A stretch of DNA of 64,000 nucleotides from positions 1-64,000 of the forward strand of contig WIXG01000282.1 of NCBI GenBank assembly GCA_009869945.1, written 5' to 3'. Of the stretch, positions 36,409 to 48,656 are shown piece by piece (within the stretch, counting starts at the first letter, position 1; each line of letters opens with the position of its first letter). The translations under genes were made by a program, and so were the position numbers. This DNA is from Mesaphorura yosii. Its lineage: Eukaryota > Arthropoda > Collembola > Poduromorpha > Tullbergiidae. Below the pieces are notes generated by a model. The model saw only the letters and a list, made by a program, of their open reading frames with translations, was not told the DNA's origin and made no database searches.

Positions 36409-38201
36409 CTACACCTTGCACATTGTACCCACATCACAATCTCCTATCGTGTTGAGCAGGTTGGCCTGGAATTTTTCGAACGAACAAGTGTGGTCCCCAC
36501 ACGCGTCCAGCGTCGTTGGCTCTTCTTGGAAATACGTACCGACTTTGTAGCCATCAGCACATCTGAAATTGTAAAATTGCCGTTGTCGTTACCGTTGCCG
36601 CTGAAGATGGTAGTCAATTAAGTTAACATTTAGGCACTCACTTGAACAGAATAAACGCAAGATTAGTCGCGAATTTGTCAATGTGACTGGTTCTCCACTT
36701 CCGGTCGTGGTGCGAGCCGAAATTATTTGCTAGCAGCGGTGTGCTGTCGTTAAAGAGCCCGAGACGTGTGATTAGCTTGAGAATTGTGCCGCTGTGTGTA
36801 AAGTACGCGGTGACTTGTGTTGTCTTATTCTGCCGGTTGATATGTTCTCTAAATGATAAGAAATCAACATATTAGCACCGTTTTTTGTTTCCGGTTCCCA
36901 TTTCGATTTATCTTACTGAAATTGTGTGATCACGTCTTGCACTGGCGCACATGCATGTTTGTACGTCAACTCGTAGCCATATCCGTCTATCCAGTAGTAC
37001 TTAACATCTGACCGGTATAGCATAATTTTGAAATCATTTTCGTCAAAGATTGTGCACCATTTTGAGATTTGGTCCGGGTGCCAAGCGGTCTCGAACGCAC
37101 ATGCTGTGTACGCAAGCTCAACTTCTGCCACGGACAATTCTCTATCCAATCCAAGGCGTTTTCGGATGTTCTGCAATGTTATTTGAAAGTGGATCGACTC
37201 TTCAAACTCATTACGCTCCTTATAAGCTTCAGTGTTGTTATCAACGTCCTTTTGCCACTTGTCACAAGCCTTGTAGAACTGAAATCAACAGCAAAGTTTG
37301 AAAGTTTTAACTTTTTCGACGATGTTCTTGTGAAATGCGTGTATGTGTGACTTACGCGAAGGATTGGATCCGCTTTTAAAGCGGTCGGATACGACACGTC
37401 CTTGTGATTGCCCGGGAACAACGATTTCACGAACGAATTCGCACTCGCTTGTGCTCGTTGTGTTTTCGTATACTTGAACTGCAAATTCATACCATACCAT
37501 GCTGTCAGTTGATTGATCTACTGACTGGCACTTGTCTTTGGTTGAAAAATTATTACCTTAAAATGCTCTTTGTTGTACGGCTTATCAAATAGTTCTGGAT
37601 ATCGTTGTTTGTATCTCCGAGCAATTCCCTCAATTTCAACTTCACCATGTGGTATCAGCCACTTTTCATGCTCCTCTTGAAAACCGGGATGCGGTGTCCA
37701 TGTCCTAATGCTGTTTAAACTGTCATTACACAGAGATCCTGCAATGCCAATTGCGAAGTTTACGTTTCAATCTCAGGCGATGGTCATCGTAATTAAATGC
37801 AATGTGTATGCCTACCTCTTCCTTCTTCATGGTGCCTTACTATTTCGTCCCTGAATACTGGCAGCTCGTTGCGAATTTTTCTAATTACTTCATCACCCGG
37901 TAATCGAGACCCGTGCCGCACAATAATCCACATCTGCTCCGCGGAACAATCTACGCCCACATATTCAAATGCATTCACGAACCTTAGTGAACATTCCAAT
38001 CACTAATCACGCATCACACTAACCTGCGTCAGGATGATGTGGCACGACCTCATGAGGATACAAGTACGGTGTCTTGGTTCCCAGGTACTCCATCGTCGTT
38101 GAAGGTAAGGCATGACATCTCACCTCAAAGTATCCGGTGATGTAAAGTCCTCCAATGACTGACACGACCCCCATAAGGCAACCAAGTGCCCGGAAGGCCA
38201 T
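36409..38201 (-). CDS. MINPP1: Multiple inositol polyphosphate phosphatase (MINPP1 family)
   Basis: Seven exons on the minus strand give 446 residues: 38201-38024, 37950-37816, 37738-37557, 37478-37356, 37278-36917, 36848-36642, 36562-36409. Phases close. A hydrophobic N-terminus (ALGCLMGVVSVIGGLYITGYF) is a signal peptide or anchor for the ER/secretory route. The nucleophile motif of branch-2 histidine phosphatases is WIIVRHGSRLPG. Other family stretches are KWCTIFDENDFKIMLYRSD and VKYYWIDGYGYELTYK. The proton-donor motif region reads YFTHSGTIL; vertebrate MINPP1 has HAE here. The enzyme removes phosphates from InsP5/InsP6 and can act on 2,3-bisphosphoglycerate. A 63-base intron (38265-38203) probably separates a 5' untranslated exon from the ATG. 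Length is close to the human enzyme (487). Confidence 0.9.
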
Positions 38202-41200
38202 TCTAAATGTTTCAACGCGCTTCTTCCCGTTAATAGAACTAAAACTTAACAAAAGAATGCATTACCTGTTAGGAGCCAAGTTATCCATAAATAATACACA
38301 AGCTGGAACCAGTGGAATACGATTAAAATAAGGTGGGCGGTCAATTTTGTCTAATTTTTACTATTCAGGTTCAGAAACAGTCGAAGGGTGTAAATGAATC
38401 TCACAGTTAAAGCTCGCAAGTCTCAGCCAAACGTGATGTCAAACTTTTGGAGTCAGAACTTCCCCTCTCATCCGAGTGAGGCTGGACTGAGGCAAGGAAA
38501 CCTTCACAGCACTTTTCCATTGTTCGTGGATTGCTGACTTTAGAGTTAGCAAGTTGAATAGCTTACTTACCAATTCATTGTTGCCTGTAATCGGTTGTTA
38601 TCCGCCAGCGTCGTTTTGAATTCCCAATTAATTGCGCTGTGCGTCGCGTCGTTGAATTGGAATCAGGTCTGTATACCGAACAGGCTCCCACCGAGGTCGA
38701 AATCGAAGAGTGATTTCCAACGAGTTTTCACAACAGGACTAATTGAGATTACAATTCCAACTGAGAACTGGTCAAGTTCAGTAAGGTTGATTCGCAGGTG
38801 CACAGAACTTGTCCTGCCTTGCCCTATCAGCATTTGCCTGTCTCGTACTTGTGCGTATTTTGTGCTCCACTATTTTTAGTTCGTGTACTGCGTCACTCAG
38901 TCACGCAGTTCATTCTGGCGATTCTTGCCTTATCTGATTTCGTGATTTCCTGTTCCTGTTTAGCACAATTAAATAAATTGACTGGTCATCTTATTTTCAA
39001 TGAGCGTTATATGCATTAGCATACCTTTGACATTTAACATCATTCACACATGACGTCGTACACGTACATATTTGAGTATTCGATCGCAGTGCAGTATTCG
39101 ATCCGCACTCGCAATTACCGCGGTCGTGGCCATGACCGACCTGGCTGGAAGGTGGAAGAGTTCGAGTTCGAGTATCCAAAAGGACCACGACAGGTACAGC
39201 ATTAGCACTGGAACAATTTCGGTTCACGGTGCACCTGCTTCTGTTATTCTCCAAATCAAATCTCACTGTATTGTTGTCCAAATCCTACTTAAAATGATGA
39301 TGTAATGCACGAATGCACGAAATATTTGTACACAAAAGGGTTCTTGGTTCTTCGGATTGCGATTGCACAATACTTGCTTCGTTCTCTGTGGTTGTGGCCT
39401 CGTATGAGAACTGGGAACAATAATCCTTCTATTTACTATTTACCCAGATTCAGTTTGAGACTGAACCCTTCAATCATTTTGGGCTCTTTTCAGGGGTTTT
39501 CTAAACCAAAATCGAGCACAGCACGTCAAACTCTCTTCCCGCAATGAACTCAGCTCAGCTTCTCTTTTTCTCCGATTTATGAAATTCCTTCAATATGCGA
39601 TGCGGTTCGTAAATAAATAAAATAAGAAATGGATTTTTTTGTAGAAAAAGGATTAATCAAGGGTAAATTGACGAGCCTGACGAGATGCCGGTGAAGAAAG
39701 GGGACCATGACCAATTTATTTTGTAACACACGTAAAAAATTTCCTTCAGAATCTGGAAATGTGTTTTTCAATACAATCAAATCTTACCAAAACCAAAACC
39801 AAGTCGGCTCGGATCGCTATAAAGTACCGGCAATAATTCTTTGATTCAGCGCCTGACGCGTACAAATACGGAGCAGCAGATAATCTTGAAAGAAACCAGA
39901 ATCTCGCAACATGCTCTTTAAAAAAAACACAGGCATGCATGCACGAATTATTGAATGAATTGACTCACTGTAGATCAAAATTGAATCTTCTTGGGCAAGG
40001 TCACGAGTCACGACTGTAGGCTGCGATTACGACTAGAATTTGACAAGAACGAGGATGATTATTCTGAGAATCTTCTCAGTCTAGACTCAATAGCCCTCAA
40101 GTGAACGTTTTTTTTAAGTTTTTGACTTGCTATCACTGCCAGGTTGAAGAATAAGCGAGATAATTATTTAAAGGAGGAAGCAGGAAGAAGAGAAATGAGG
40201 CACATGAGAGAGAAGGGTTAATAAATTGATAAAAGTCCCGTTAAGAGCAGAAACAGAGAGGAACCAGGGCCCTTGATCTTGATTTCGTGCCAAGGCATCT
40301 CCGTCCCATCCACGCGTATTGAAATGCTGGATATTATTAATGATGCGATATGCCATCCTAAATGCAATCGAATGGATCGAACCATCGGAATCATGATGTC
40401 TGAGTCACGAATTGATAGCAAATCAAAGCACGGCCGCATAGCACGGCACAGAAAACGATTTCCGAGCACAAAATAAAGTTTGTATTTCGCTATTCGAATC
40501 TGTATTCGAATTAATCAATTAGCATTTAGCATTAGCATTCTTTGAATTCAATGCATATTTAGTGCAAGGTCATTCTCGGCCAATTTGTTTCTAGTTACAG
40601 ATCGATTACTTTGTCATACCCGCACTATTCGAATGCCACGTACTCCTCACTTCTGAATTGCTGAAGTCCTAAATGAACAATCATCTTTTCAAGTATTCCA
40701 CTACCCGAAGTTCAATGTTATGCTAGGAAAACACCAGCGAACAGGTTGCAGGTTTGCTGTTTTGATCTATACGCAATACTAATACAATGCACTCCTTTAG
40801 AACTCTTCATTGGATTGTTGATTACAGTGCACACGTGAAAGGAAAAGACAGGAAGGGTTGAAATCGCAACTGAAAAGACCCTTTTCGTTTATGAAACTCA
40901 AAACGTCAAAACGCTCGCAAGAAAGTCGAAGGGTTGAATTTCAAACACAATCACATCGACACTATCAAATGGAATGGAACAAGTTCAGGTTGCTTTGCTT
41001 TCTTCCCGAATTCGGAACAGAAACCCCTTCGCGGACGAACTTGGGCTATTCTTTTACAAATCTGCCCTTTCTGTAATCCAATTCTGCATCGATCGTCGAT
41101 GACGATTCGGATGTGTGAAAAGGGTGAAACCTGAGAGCTGAGACCTTAGCTGAGCGTTTTGTTAGTTTGAGCAAGCATTGTTGGCAGTGCATTGTTCAAC

Positions 41201-44200
41201 CTGCTGTAGAATTTTGCTCATCCTCATTTCCTTTTCGGGCAGGGAAGCGCGGATATTTTCACCATTTATCTACTTTTGTTCAGTTTAGGAATTAATTACG
41301 TCTTGGGAGATCCACACAGGTAACGAAGTCGTCGTCGTAGTTGCTTAGTAATTAAACAGAGCAGGACCCGACGCTTCAAAACAGGAAACTCCATCCTGTT
41401 TTGATTGAGTTGTTGTTCCAGCACGACGCGACGTTAATTTCAAGTTTCTGGAAGGAATAGGAAGCGAGAATATTAAGATATTCAAGCTACGCTTGATCAG
41501 ATCGGAATTAGAAAAGCATCCGCACCGACTGCCGAGACTGCCGACGCACGCATCAGCATGAATATGTGGTTTTAAATAAATTAGCTTTAATGAGTTGGCA
41601 AAATCACGGCCTTAAAATCTTAATTAATTTTTCCGATCACCGCATCGTCTTCGCCTCGTCTCGCCATCGGTCGCGTCGCGGTGGTTTGCTTTGCTTTAAA
41701 AATTCGGAAGGCAATCTTCCCGATGGTTTTTATTTGAAGCTGCCAACATCGTCACGGATCCTGTTTTAATAAAAAAAAATACTGCAACTGCATTGCACTG
41801 CACCGCACTTTGCACTTTGCACGGTAAATGAATCTGAATCGACATGCATTGTTGTTGATTGTTGCATTCGTTATTCCTCACTCCATTAAATCTTGATCAA
41901 CACAAAGAAACTAGCTAACAAGACCTCTGAATAAATGGTAAAATGGGACGTTCAGTCAACCGATACTGATCTTGTCCTCTTTTATTGAGACCGATACTCT
42001 CGGCCCGAGAAAACTTTTCACTTAAGATCCATGAACCCATGAAGAGCTCATCATCATCTTCACTTTTCAAGATTCGCATCTGTTTTAGTTGCTTGTCTCC
42101 ACCGACGGACGGACGGTTGGGTTTTACGACTGCGTTAAGCTCAAAAGGTGTGAACTTGATTTGATGATTTTTGTAAGCAACGCAGAGCAGGAAATTTAAC
42201 GCAAGACAAATTTAAGGAGGATCACTTCAGAAAACTCAAAGACGCACTCCAGCTCCAGCGTTAGGACGGCTGCAGCCGCGACGCCAGGCAAGGCACGCAC
42301 AGCGCACAAGTGCGAGCAATTACTTTATGAGCACTTATTTTATGAGCATCACCCTCTCGAGCATTTTCCACTCTTAATTTATGACACGGATTTCGGGCCG
42401 TAGCTAATAAACATAAACTTATTTGTAAGAAGGCAACGCAGCGGCGGTGTTTCGTAAATTGTCAAAGAATTCTGAGTCTCGACTTGTTTCTTTCCGTTTC
42501 GGACGGCCCATCGCCCATCGACTCCGGCTCGACTCGACTTGACTTGTTCCCTTCACAGAAACTGCAATAATTAGTTTAAGAACGACTCTCTTCATTGCAT
42601 TGGCCTTCTCTCGCAAGTTTTGCGTTCCGGTTGTAAAATCTGCAATGCACATGTGTAAACTGTTTTCTTAACGCCTACAAGAACGCGCTTGTGCTTGCTG
42701 CTTCATTCATTTCAGTAGTTTGTAGCGGTCGAGAGTTGTTTCTTTGTCATTTTTTACAACCTCCAAAATATCTGACATTAGGCTCAAGATTTTATGTTTT
42801 CTTTTCCAAAACCCAGTGAACAATGCACAATGCGTTCTTTTGTGATGTTTTACAACTTTCAATTGTGCGCGCACGGCACCTAAAATCGCTTAGCATCTTG
42901 AATGGCACACGCAACACGCTTGCGCGTTATTTTTGACCCGCTCCTGCTTGACGAAATGGATGACGATGCGACGGCTGGCTGATCGTAAAAACACGTAAAG
43001 ATTTCCAACACAATCGAAAATAAATGTTTAGAGCAAATCTCCAAACTCGTTAGTTTTATTACAGCAGCAGAGACACGGACAAGAGACGTGCAGTCACAAA
43101 TCATAAAATAAAAGACGGAAACTTTTAACTGGTGCACTTTAAAATGCAGCAAAAAGCAATTTAAATTGCTTCTTTCAAAGGGTTTCCGGTGATCAGAGGT
43201 TTCAGGTGCCCAGAATATTAGGAAGAAGGAAATAGTTCGCAAAAGTCGGTCCTGAACTCATGCTCTCTTTATGGGAACCACGAAAACAGTGCGAATTTTA
43301 AAGAATATGTTCATATAAATTGTTCCTAGGCAATTGTTTCTGGCAAATTGTCCCCAGACAAATGTTCCAGTTTTCAGAGAAATTGTTCCAAAGTGAATTC
43401 GAAGCCAATTTGGGGGGCTTTCTTAATCGTTGGTGCTTCGCGAAGCCTCTCTGGTGTAAGATTAGCGTGGCAAGCGCAAGCAAAAATGCTTTAACTCCTA
43501 ACAGAAGAGATTGCAGGTGGTTTCAGGTGGCCGGATCAACTGAAGACAGAAAACAGAAGTTTATCACCTGAATTCAACACCAACGCCTTAATCCGGCACC
43601 TTCTGGAATTCCTCATCTCATCCCTGTAATTTTTATCCATGTTACGTGCGTTCGTGCGTGTGGTGTGGTTACTACCGTGTTTCGTATTTGCGGTTGGACC
43701 ACCCAAAAATCTGTAATCCTGAATTATTCCTCATCTTCATTTTTACTGTTTACCTTCTCGCCAACCGCTTTCCTGGCTTGGTTCGTTGCATCCTGAACAA
43801 ATTGCTCTATCAAGAAACTGCAGGCAAGATCGCAATCGCAACCGAATCGACGTGATGATATGAAATTAATGAAAGTGGTCAAGCACTAGAAAAATGATTG
43901 CCCTTGATTGCCCTCGCGTATCACTTAATTTCTTAATTCGAGAACAATAAAACAAGGCAAATTACAGTAATCAATTTATTCGGTCAGGTCAGTGAAGTGT
44001 TGATGGAGTCAATTAAGTGCTGTAAGAGTCAAGCCTGTAATCTGTACAACATTTTTCACAGCCTGCCGACTGCCTGCCTGTTGCAAGTTTTGTTTCGTGA
44101 AACCAGATAGTCTGACTTCACAATTCATAAAACAACCTAACTTAGCTATCATATTGCATATCGCCTTCGCGCTGGGCTCTGGCGTCAGTCAGGAGGCGAA

Positions 44201-46621
44201 AGCCAGCCAGTCCGCCTCACAAGTCAGTCCAGCAATAGCAATTCAATATCAGTTTACGTTTAAAAATTAGTGGTTTTCAATACGAGAAATGAAATCCGCC
44301 TCTATTTTCGTTATTCGTTATTTGTTTCCAATTTCTTCATCCAAGAAAGTCTTGGCTTGGTGGTAGAGCATCTTTCTTTGTTCGGGCTCACAAGACGACA
44401 GGCTTCTTTTTGTTTCACACTTCACACATCCGTCGTATAGGGCTAGTGCTTATTTTTTCTGAAGAATTTTACGGTAATCCGAGACGCGAGACCCTCTGAA
44501 AATGGGCTTTAAGCTTGGCTTGGGCTTGAGTTTGGCTTGATTAAGCGTTTAACCGAGTCAAGCCAAAGGCAAAGCCTGCACTTTGTCTTGCAGTGCAGTG
44601 CAGTGCAGTTGACGTTAACTAATAACAACCGAGGAAAAGTCAAGTAAATCAGTCGTCAGAGTTTCCAGAAAAGGTCCGTCTTAATTTCGACTGAGTTTAC
44701 TTCTTTTAGCACTTGGCGCTTACAAACTCTCGACTGGCTCGAGACTTGACGCCCGGCTCACTTAAGTCAGTGGGCCGGGAGTGTCAAGTTCAAGATTCGT
44801 TAATTTTCAGCCGAAAAATTGTTGCGCCGCAGTCTAAAGATTTTAAGTACCAGAACCTAATTAGGACTTTGTCGAAGAACTGCAGCCTGCTAACCACACA
44901 CATACAAACCATGCCATTATTATTGTTATTTGTTGCCCGTAATGAAAGCCCGGGCTCAAAAATGTATTAAAAAACATTTTCAGGACTTTCTTGCGTTGCG
45001 AGACCTCCCATTTGAAAGAACACGCAAGACTCCAGACTCTAGCGTTCAAAGGAGTCTTTGCCTTCACCACCACAAAACTTAAGAAAACGGTGCAATTCAC
45101 TTGCGTTGTCGGCCGATCGGCCTTGAAATTCCAATTATCATCGAACGGTACTGCGGGATTAATTAAACATATGTAAATTCGATCAAGATGGGCAGCAGGC
45201 GGCCGTGGTCGTAGTCGTGATAAGTGAAATCCAATCGATTGATTACGCAACATTAACGTAAAGAAGAAAGTATAAGAATTAAGTACCGTTAGGAGGTGGG
45301 TAGGCAAACAGGCGCAGGGCTAGTAAAACAATCTCACGCCAAGCTGAAACTAAAGAAATATGAACCAGATTCCTCTCTAATGATTCCTTAATATTATTAA
45401 TAGGCTCAATTCTCAAACCAAGTGCAGCACTTGGCTTTGGCTTGAAGATTCGAAGCAGATAAGTGCCAAGTGCGTGTTCCATGCGAGATGCGAGATTCGG
45501 CAGACAAACGAGAAAAGTTACGGCTACTGCACTGCCTTCAAGGCTTAAGGCTGTGCTAGGTCAGGTTTTATCCTAAATCGGCTGTTAATGGTATGCATAT
45601 TTATGCCGGAGCGCCTGCACATAAAACTTGTTCAACAAGCGAATGCCAACGAGAACAAGAACAAGATTCACCCTTCTTCTGTCTGTCTGCCTGCCCTGCT
45701 CCGCTTGCTTGCAAGGATTTATTTTATCAGAAACTGAAACCTGACCCTACCCAATCAACAATTCAAAGAGAAGGGCCCAGCCGGACAGCTTCTCTTCTCA
45801 GATTCCAACGCCAGGCCCGGCACAAGCAGAGCAAAGGAAAGATCATCAATATGAATGTCACCATTAATTCAGAAAATGAATAATGAACCACACCTGTGAT
45901 GTCCGACTGCCTTAAAACTCTGATTATGAAAGATGAAGTCAGGTGACCGCGATTATTCCCCTTTTGTAGTCATTCGAAGATATTTAGACAAAGCTTCCAT
46001 GCCAAACCACAGACGCAATCTGAGATAACGTTTAAATGTTGCATTTATCAATAAACTATCGAAATGGGACCAGAAGCTTCTTGAAACTAGACGCGGGGCA
46101 TTGTTTTTGCGTTTTTCAGTGGCTCAAGGTTAGAAAATGCATCACCGAGTATGTCGGGGTCCAAGAGCACAATCGGATGCCTCAAACTAAGGCGAAAGCG
46201 AGAATTCTTGCAAGTACACCGCCATGACCCTTGGCTCCGCTCAGCGAATCAGGCCAATCACAAACGAAGCAACACGACACGCCAATAAATTGCAGTTGGA
46301 TATGTGCAAGCGCTGACTAACTCCCGATTGCCGATGTGTTTGTGTTTTTGGATTAAAAAATTCTTGACTGAACTCTAGCGAGCCTGCCAAGCTGAGATTT
46401 GTGCAAACTGCGGCTTCAAATGCAGGCACTTTCCTGAAAAAATAACCTACGCTGGAGTGTGTAGTTACCCTAATCTTTGGTGTTCAATGTAAAGTATCCA
46501 GAATGGGTAGCTTTTTTCTCTGATTTGCGCGTTGACCCAGACAGCCACGGCACGGCAAAGCAAGGCTCCAAAGGTACGGCGACGACAGCAACAGCAAGCA
46601 GGCCTCTCATTGAACGTTTGG
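38202..46621. other. 8.4 kb gene-poor region upstream of the Hairy/Deadpan-type gene
   Basis: I found no exon with coding character and splice support on either strand. The stretch contrasts with the dense block to its left and is best read as regulatory DNA of the downstream developmental gene. Small tandem repeats occur, for example four GCAGT units at 44591-44609. The longest open frames are under 150 codons with no recognisable domains. Confidence 0.5.
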
Positions 46622-46622
46622 T

Positions 46623-46655
46623 TATAAAAGCAAGCCACGACCGACTGACTGAGTA
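46623..46655 (+). promoter_or_regulatory. Candidate TATA promoter of the Hairy/Deadpan-type gene
   Basis: TATAAAAG at 46623-46630 lies on the coding strand about 390 bases before the start codon. Transcription would begin near 46653, giving a 5' leader of roughly 360 bases. No other strong TATA box lies closer. An intron in the leader cannot be excluded. Confidence 0.4.
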
Positions 46656-47016
46656 AAGCAACCACTTGGTTGCTTACACGTCTACTTGGGACTCTGCTAA
46701 CTGCACTGCTCTTCGTGGTGTTTTGTGTTTCTGTTTTGGTACTCACTACTCGGTCTCGCTTGCCTGCTCCAACATTCAAAACTCACTTGTTCTTTCGAGT
46801 CTCAAGCCAGACACTTCGTGAACCTCGTCGGAGGAGGTTGACGTTCAGTTGAGTTGTGCAATCGTTGTTTTCCTGAGAATCAGACTCACTTTGGCCGGGT
46901 CAGGCCAGAATGACAAGTGCACAGACCCGTATTTGTGATAATATTGCTGTTTTGCCGTAGTGCCAACACCATAAGACCTCGTTCAACCACACAGGAGTTT
47001 TACAGTTCAGCTAACA

Positions 47017-48656
47017 ATGTGTTCAAACGAAGACGACCCTGGTCAAACTGACCTCAAGAGCGTTAACGTCAGCACAAGCGCCACGCCAGCGCTTGCAGCG
47101 ACCCAGCAGACGAGCAAACCGGCGGACACGACAAGTCGGAATCCAAATCGACGGGTAAGTTGAAGTTGAGCCAACCTTTTTGACCTTTTGCTTTAACTAA
47201 GCGTACTTGACTCAATTCTCAACTGATGGTCTGATCATTTCTCGAAGTTTATGCGTTTATGAGTCCTTACCGGTTTTATGCCATCCTTCCTCGCTTCTTT
47301 TCACAGAGCAATAAACCGATAATGGAAAAGCGTCGCCGTGCGCGAATCAACAACTGCCTCAACGAGCTCAAGTCGATTCTTCTTGAAGCGATGCGAAAGG
47401 ATCCGGCGAGACACTCGAAGCTCGAGAAAGCCGATATTCTTGAGTTGACGGTCGCACACCTGAAAGAGCTTCATCGGAGTGCCAAGTCGGGAGGCGACGA
47501 CGCAGCGTCGAGGTACCGTGCAGGTTACTTGCATTGCATCTCGGAGGTCGAGCGCTATCTTGCCCAATCAGCGGCAGCGACATCGCCAAAACTCAGCAGC
47601 ATCGAAGGAGGTGACACCGATTCAAATTCACAGCTTACATGTCGTCTGCTCACGCATCTCGCCGACTCGCTCGTGCTTGGGAGTGGTTCGCTGCACGCTA
47701 ATGAAAAGAACTCGACCGCGATGCTGTTAACAAGTCCAAAATGTGACAGTGCAAGTGCGTCGTCGTCTGCGTCTGCCGCCTCGGTGATGTTTGCCATTAA
47801 TGGCAATGGCCGTGCTGAAAGTGAAATTAATTACAACGTCGAGAGTTTTAATCATAATAAATCACACGCTGCCGCCACAGCGAGAGACACGAACGCGAGC
47901 TCGAACGCAGCAACGCCTTCGCCTACTTCGAATTGCACAAGTGTAGCGACAGCATTCCGCAATGTGTCTGGAGATACACCCATCTTTTCTCTCGTGCCCT
48001 CGCGTCTTCCGACTGGCGAGATTGCGTTCATTGTTCCTGGCTTTAATTCGGCAAACTTTCAAGAGAAAATTGCGACAGGAACTCACAACCACTTAATAAC
48101 GCAGCCTGCGACGATGAAAGACGACCGCAGCCGCGGGAGTGCAAATTCGCTCTCGCCAGAGACGCCTTTGGAGCTAATGGTATCCTCTTCGACATCGGCT
48201 GGTCTGGCGAATTACAGCTTCACTTACCTCGATAATCACCGCCATCTTCGGTCGTCCAGTGCGTCGCCGTCGTCAACGACCTCTTCAAATCTGTCTTCGC
48301 CGCTCAGCCCGGCAGCGTTGACGATCGCGAGCTTCCATAATCAGATCAATGCCAGTGTCCACGGTCAAGGCGCCAGTGTCGGAAGCGGTCTATACCAAAA
48401 TCAGCAGCAGTTTACTAATATTCAACCAGCTCACCACCATCAACAGCAGCAGCAGCGGAGTCGATATTTCAAGCAGCAGTCTAATCAGCTCCAGCATCAC
48501 CTTCAGTCATACAAGTACGAATACGAGAATGAGATGACCATGACGATGGACGACGACCAAGATCAAGACATGGACGAGCCACTGGCGCTGGTGAAAGTTA
48601 AGCGCGAGGGCGAGAAGCAGCTTGTCGTGGACCTCAGCTGCTGGAGACCGTGGTAG
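47017..48656 (+). CDS. Hairy/Deadpan-type bHLH-Orange transcriptional repressor (HES family)
   Basis: Two exons (47017-47154 and 47307-48656) give 495 residues. Exon 1 encodes a 46-residue polar leader ending PNRR. Exon 2 opens with the basic region SNKPIMEKRRRARINNCLNE, whose proline is the HES hallmark, then helix 2 HSKLEKADILELTVAHL. An Orange domain follows (RYRAGYLHCISEVERYL, about residues 125-165). After a long Ser/Ala/Asn-rich part comes LVPSRLPTGEIAFIVPG, resembling Deadpan's LIPSRLPSGE motif. Late regions have a Gln/His run, and the C-terminus is exactly WRPW, the Groucho-binding tetrapeptide. It is a nuclear DNA-binding repressor, likely in segmentation or neurogenesis. Family is certain; deadpan over hairy rests on the one conserved motif. 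AATAAA lies at 49345-49350. Confidence 0.95.

Noticed and set aside
38000-38024. Alternative acceptor CACTAAG in the first coding intron of MINPP1
   Set aside because: It would put a stop codon in frame. The acceptor before 37950 closes the phase and gives a continuous family-like chain.
44355-44400. tRNA-like fragment TGGTGGTAGAGCATC followed by TTCGGGCTC
   Set aside because: The A-box and B-box resemblance is partial, spacing is too short, and I could not fold acceptor and anticodon stems.
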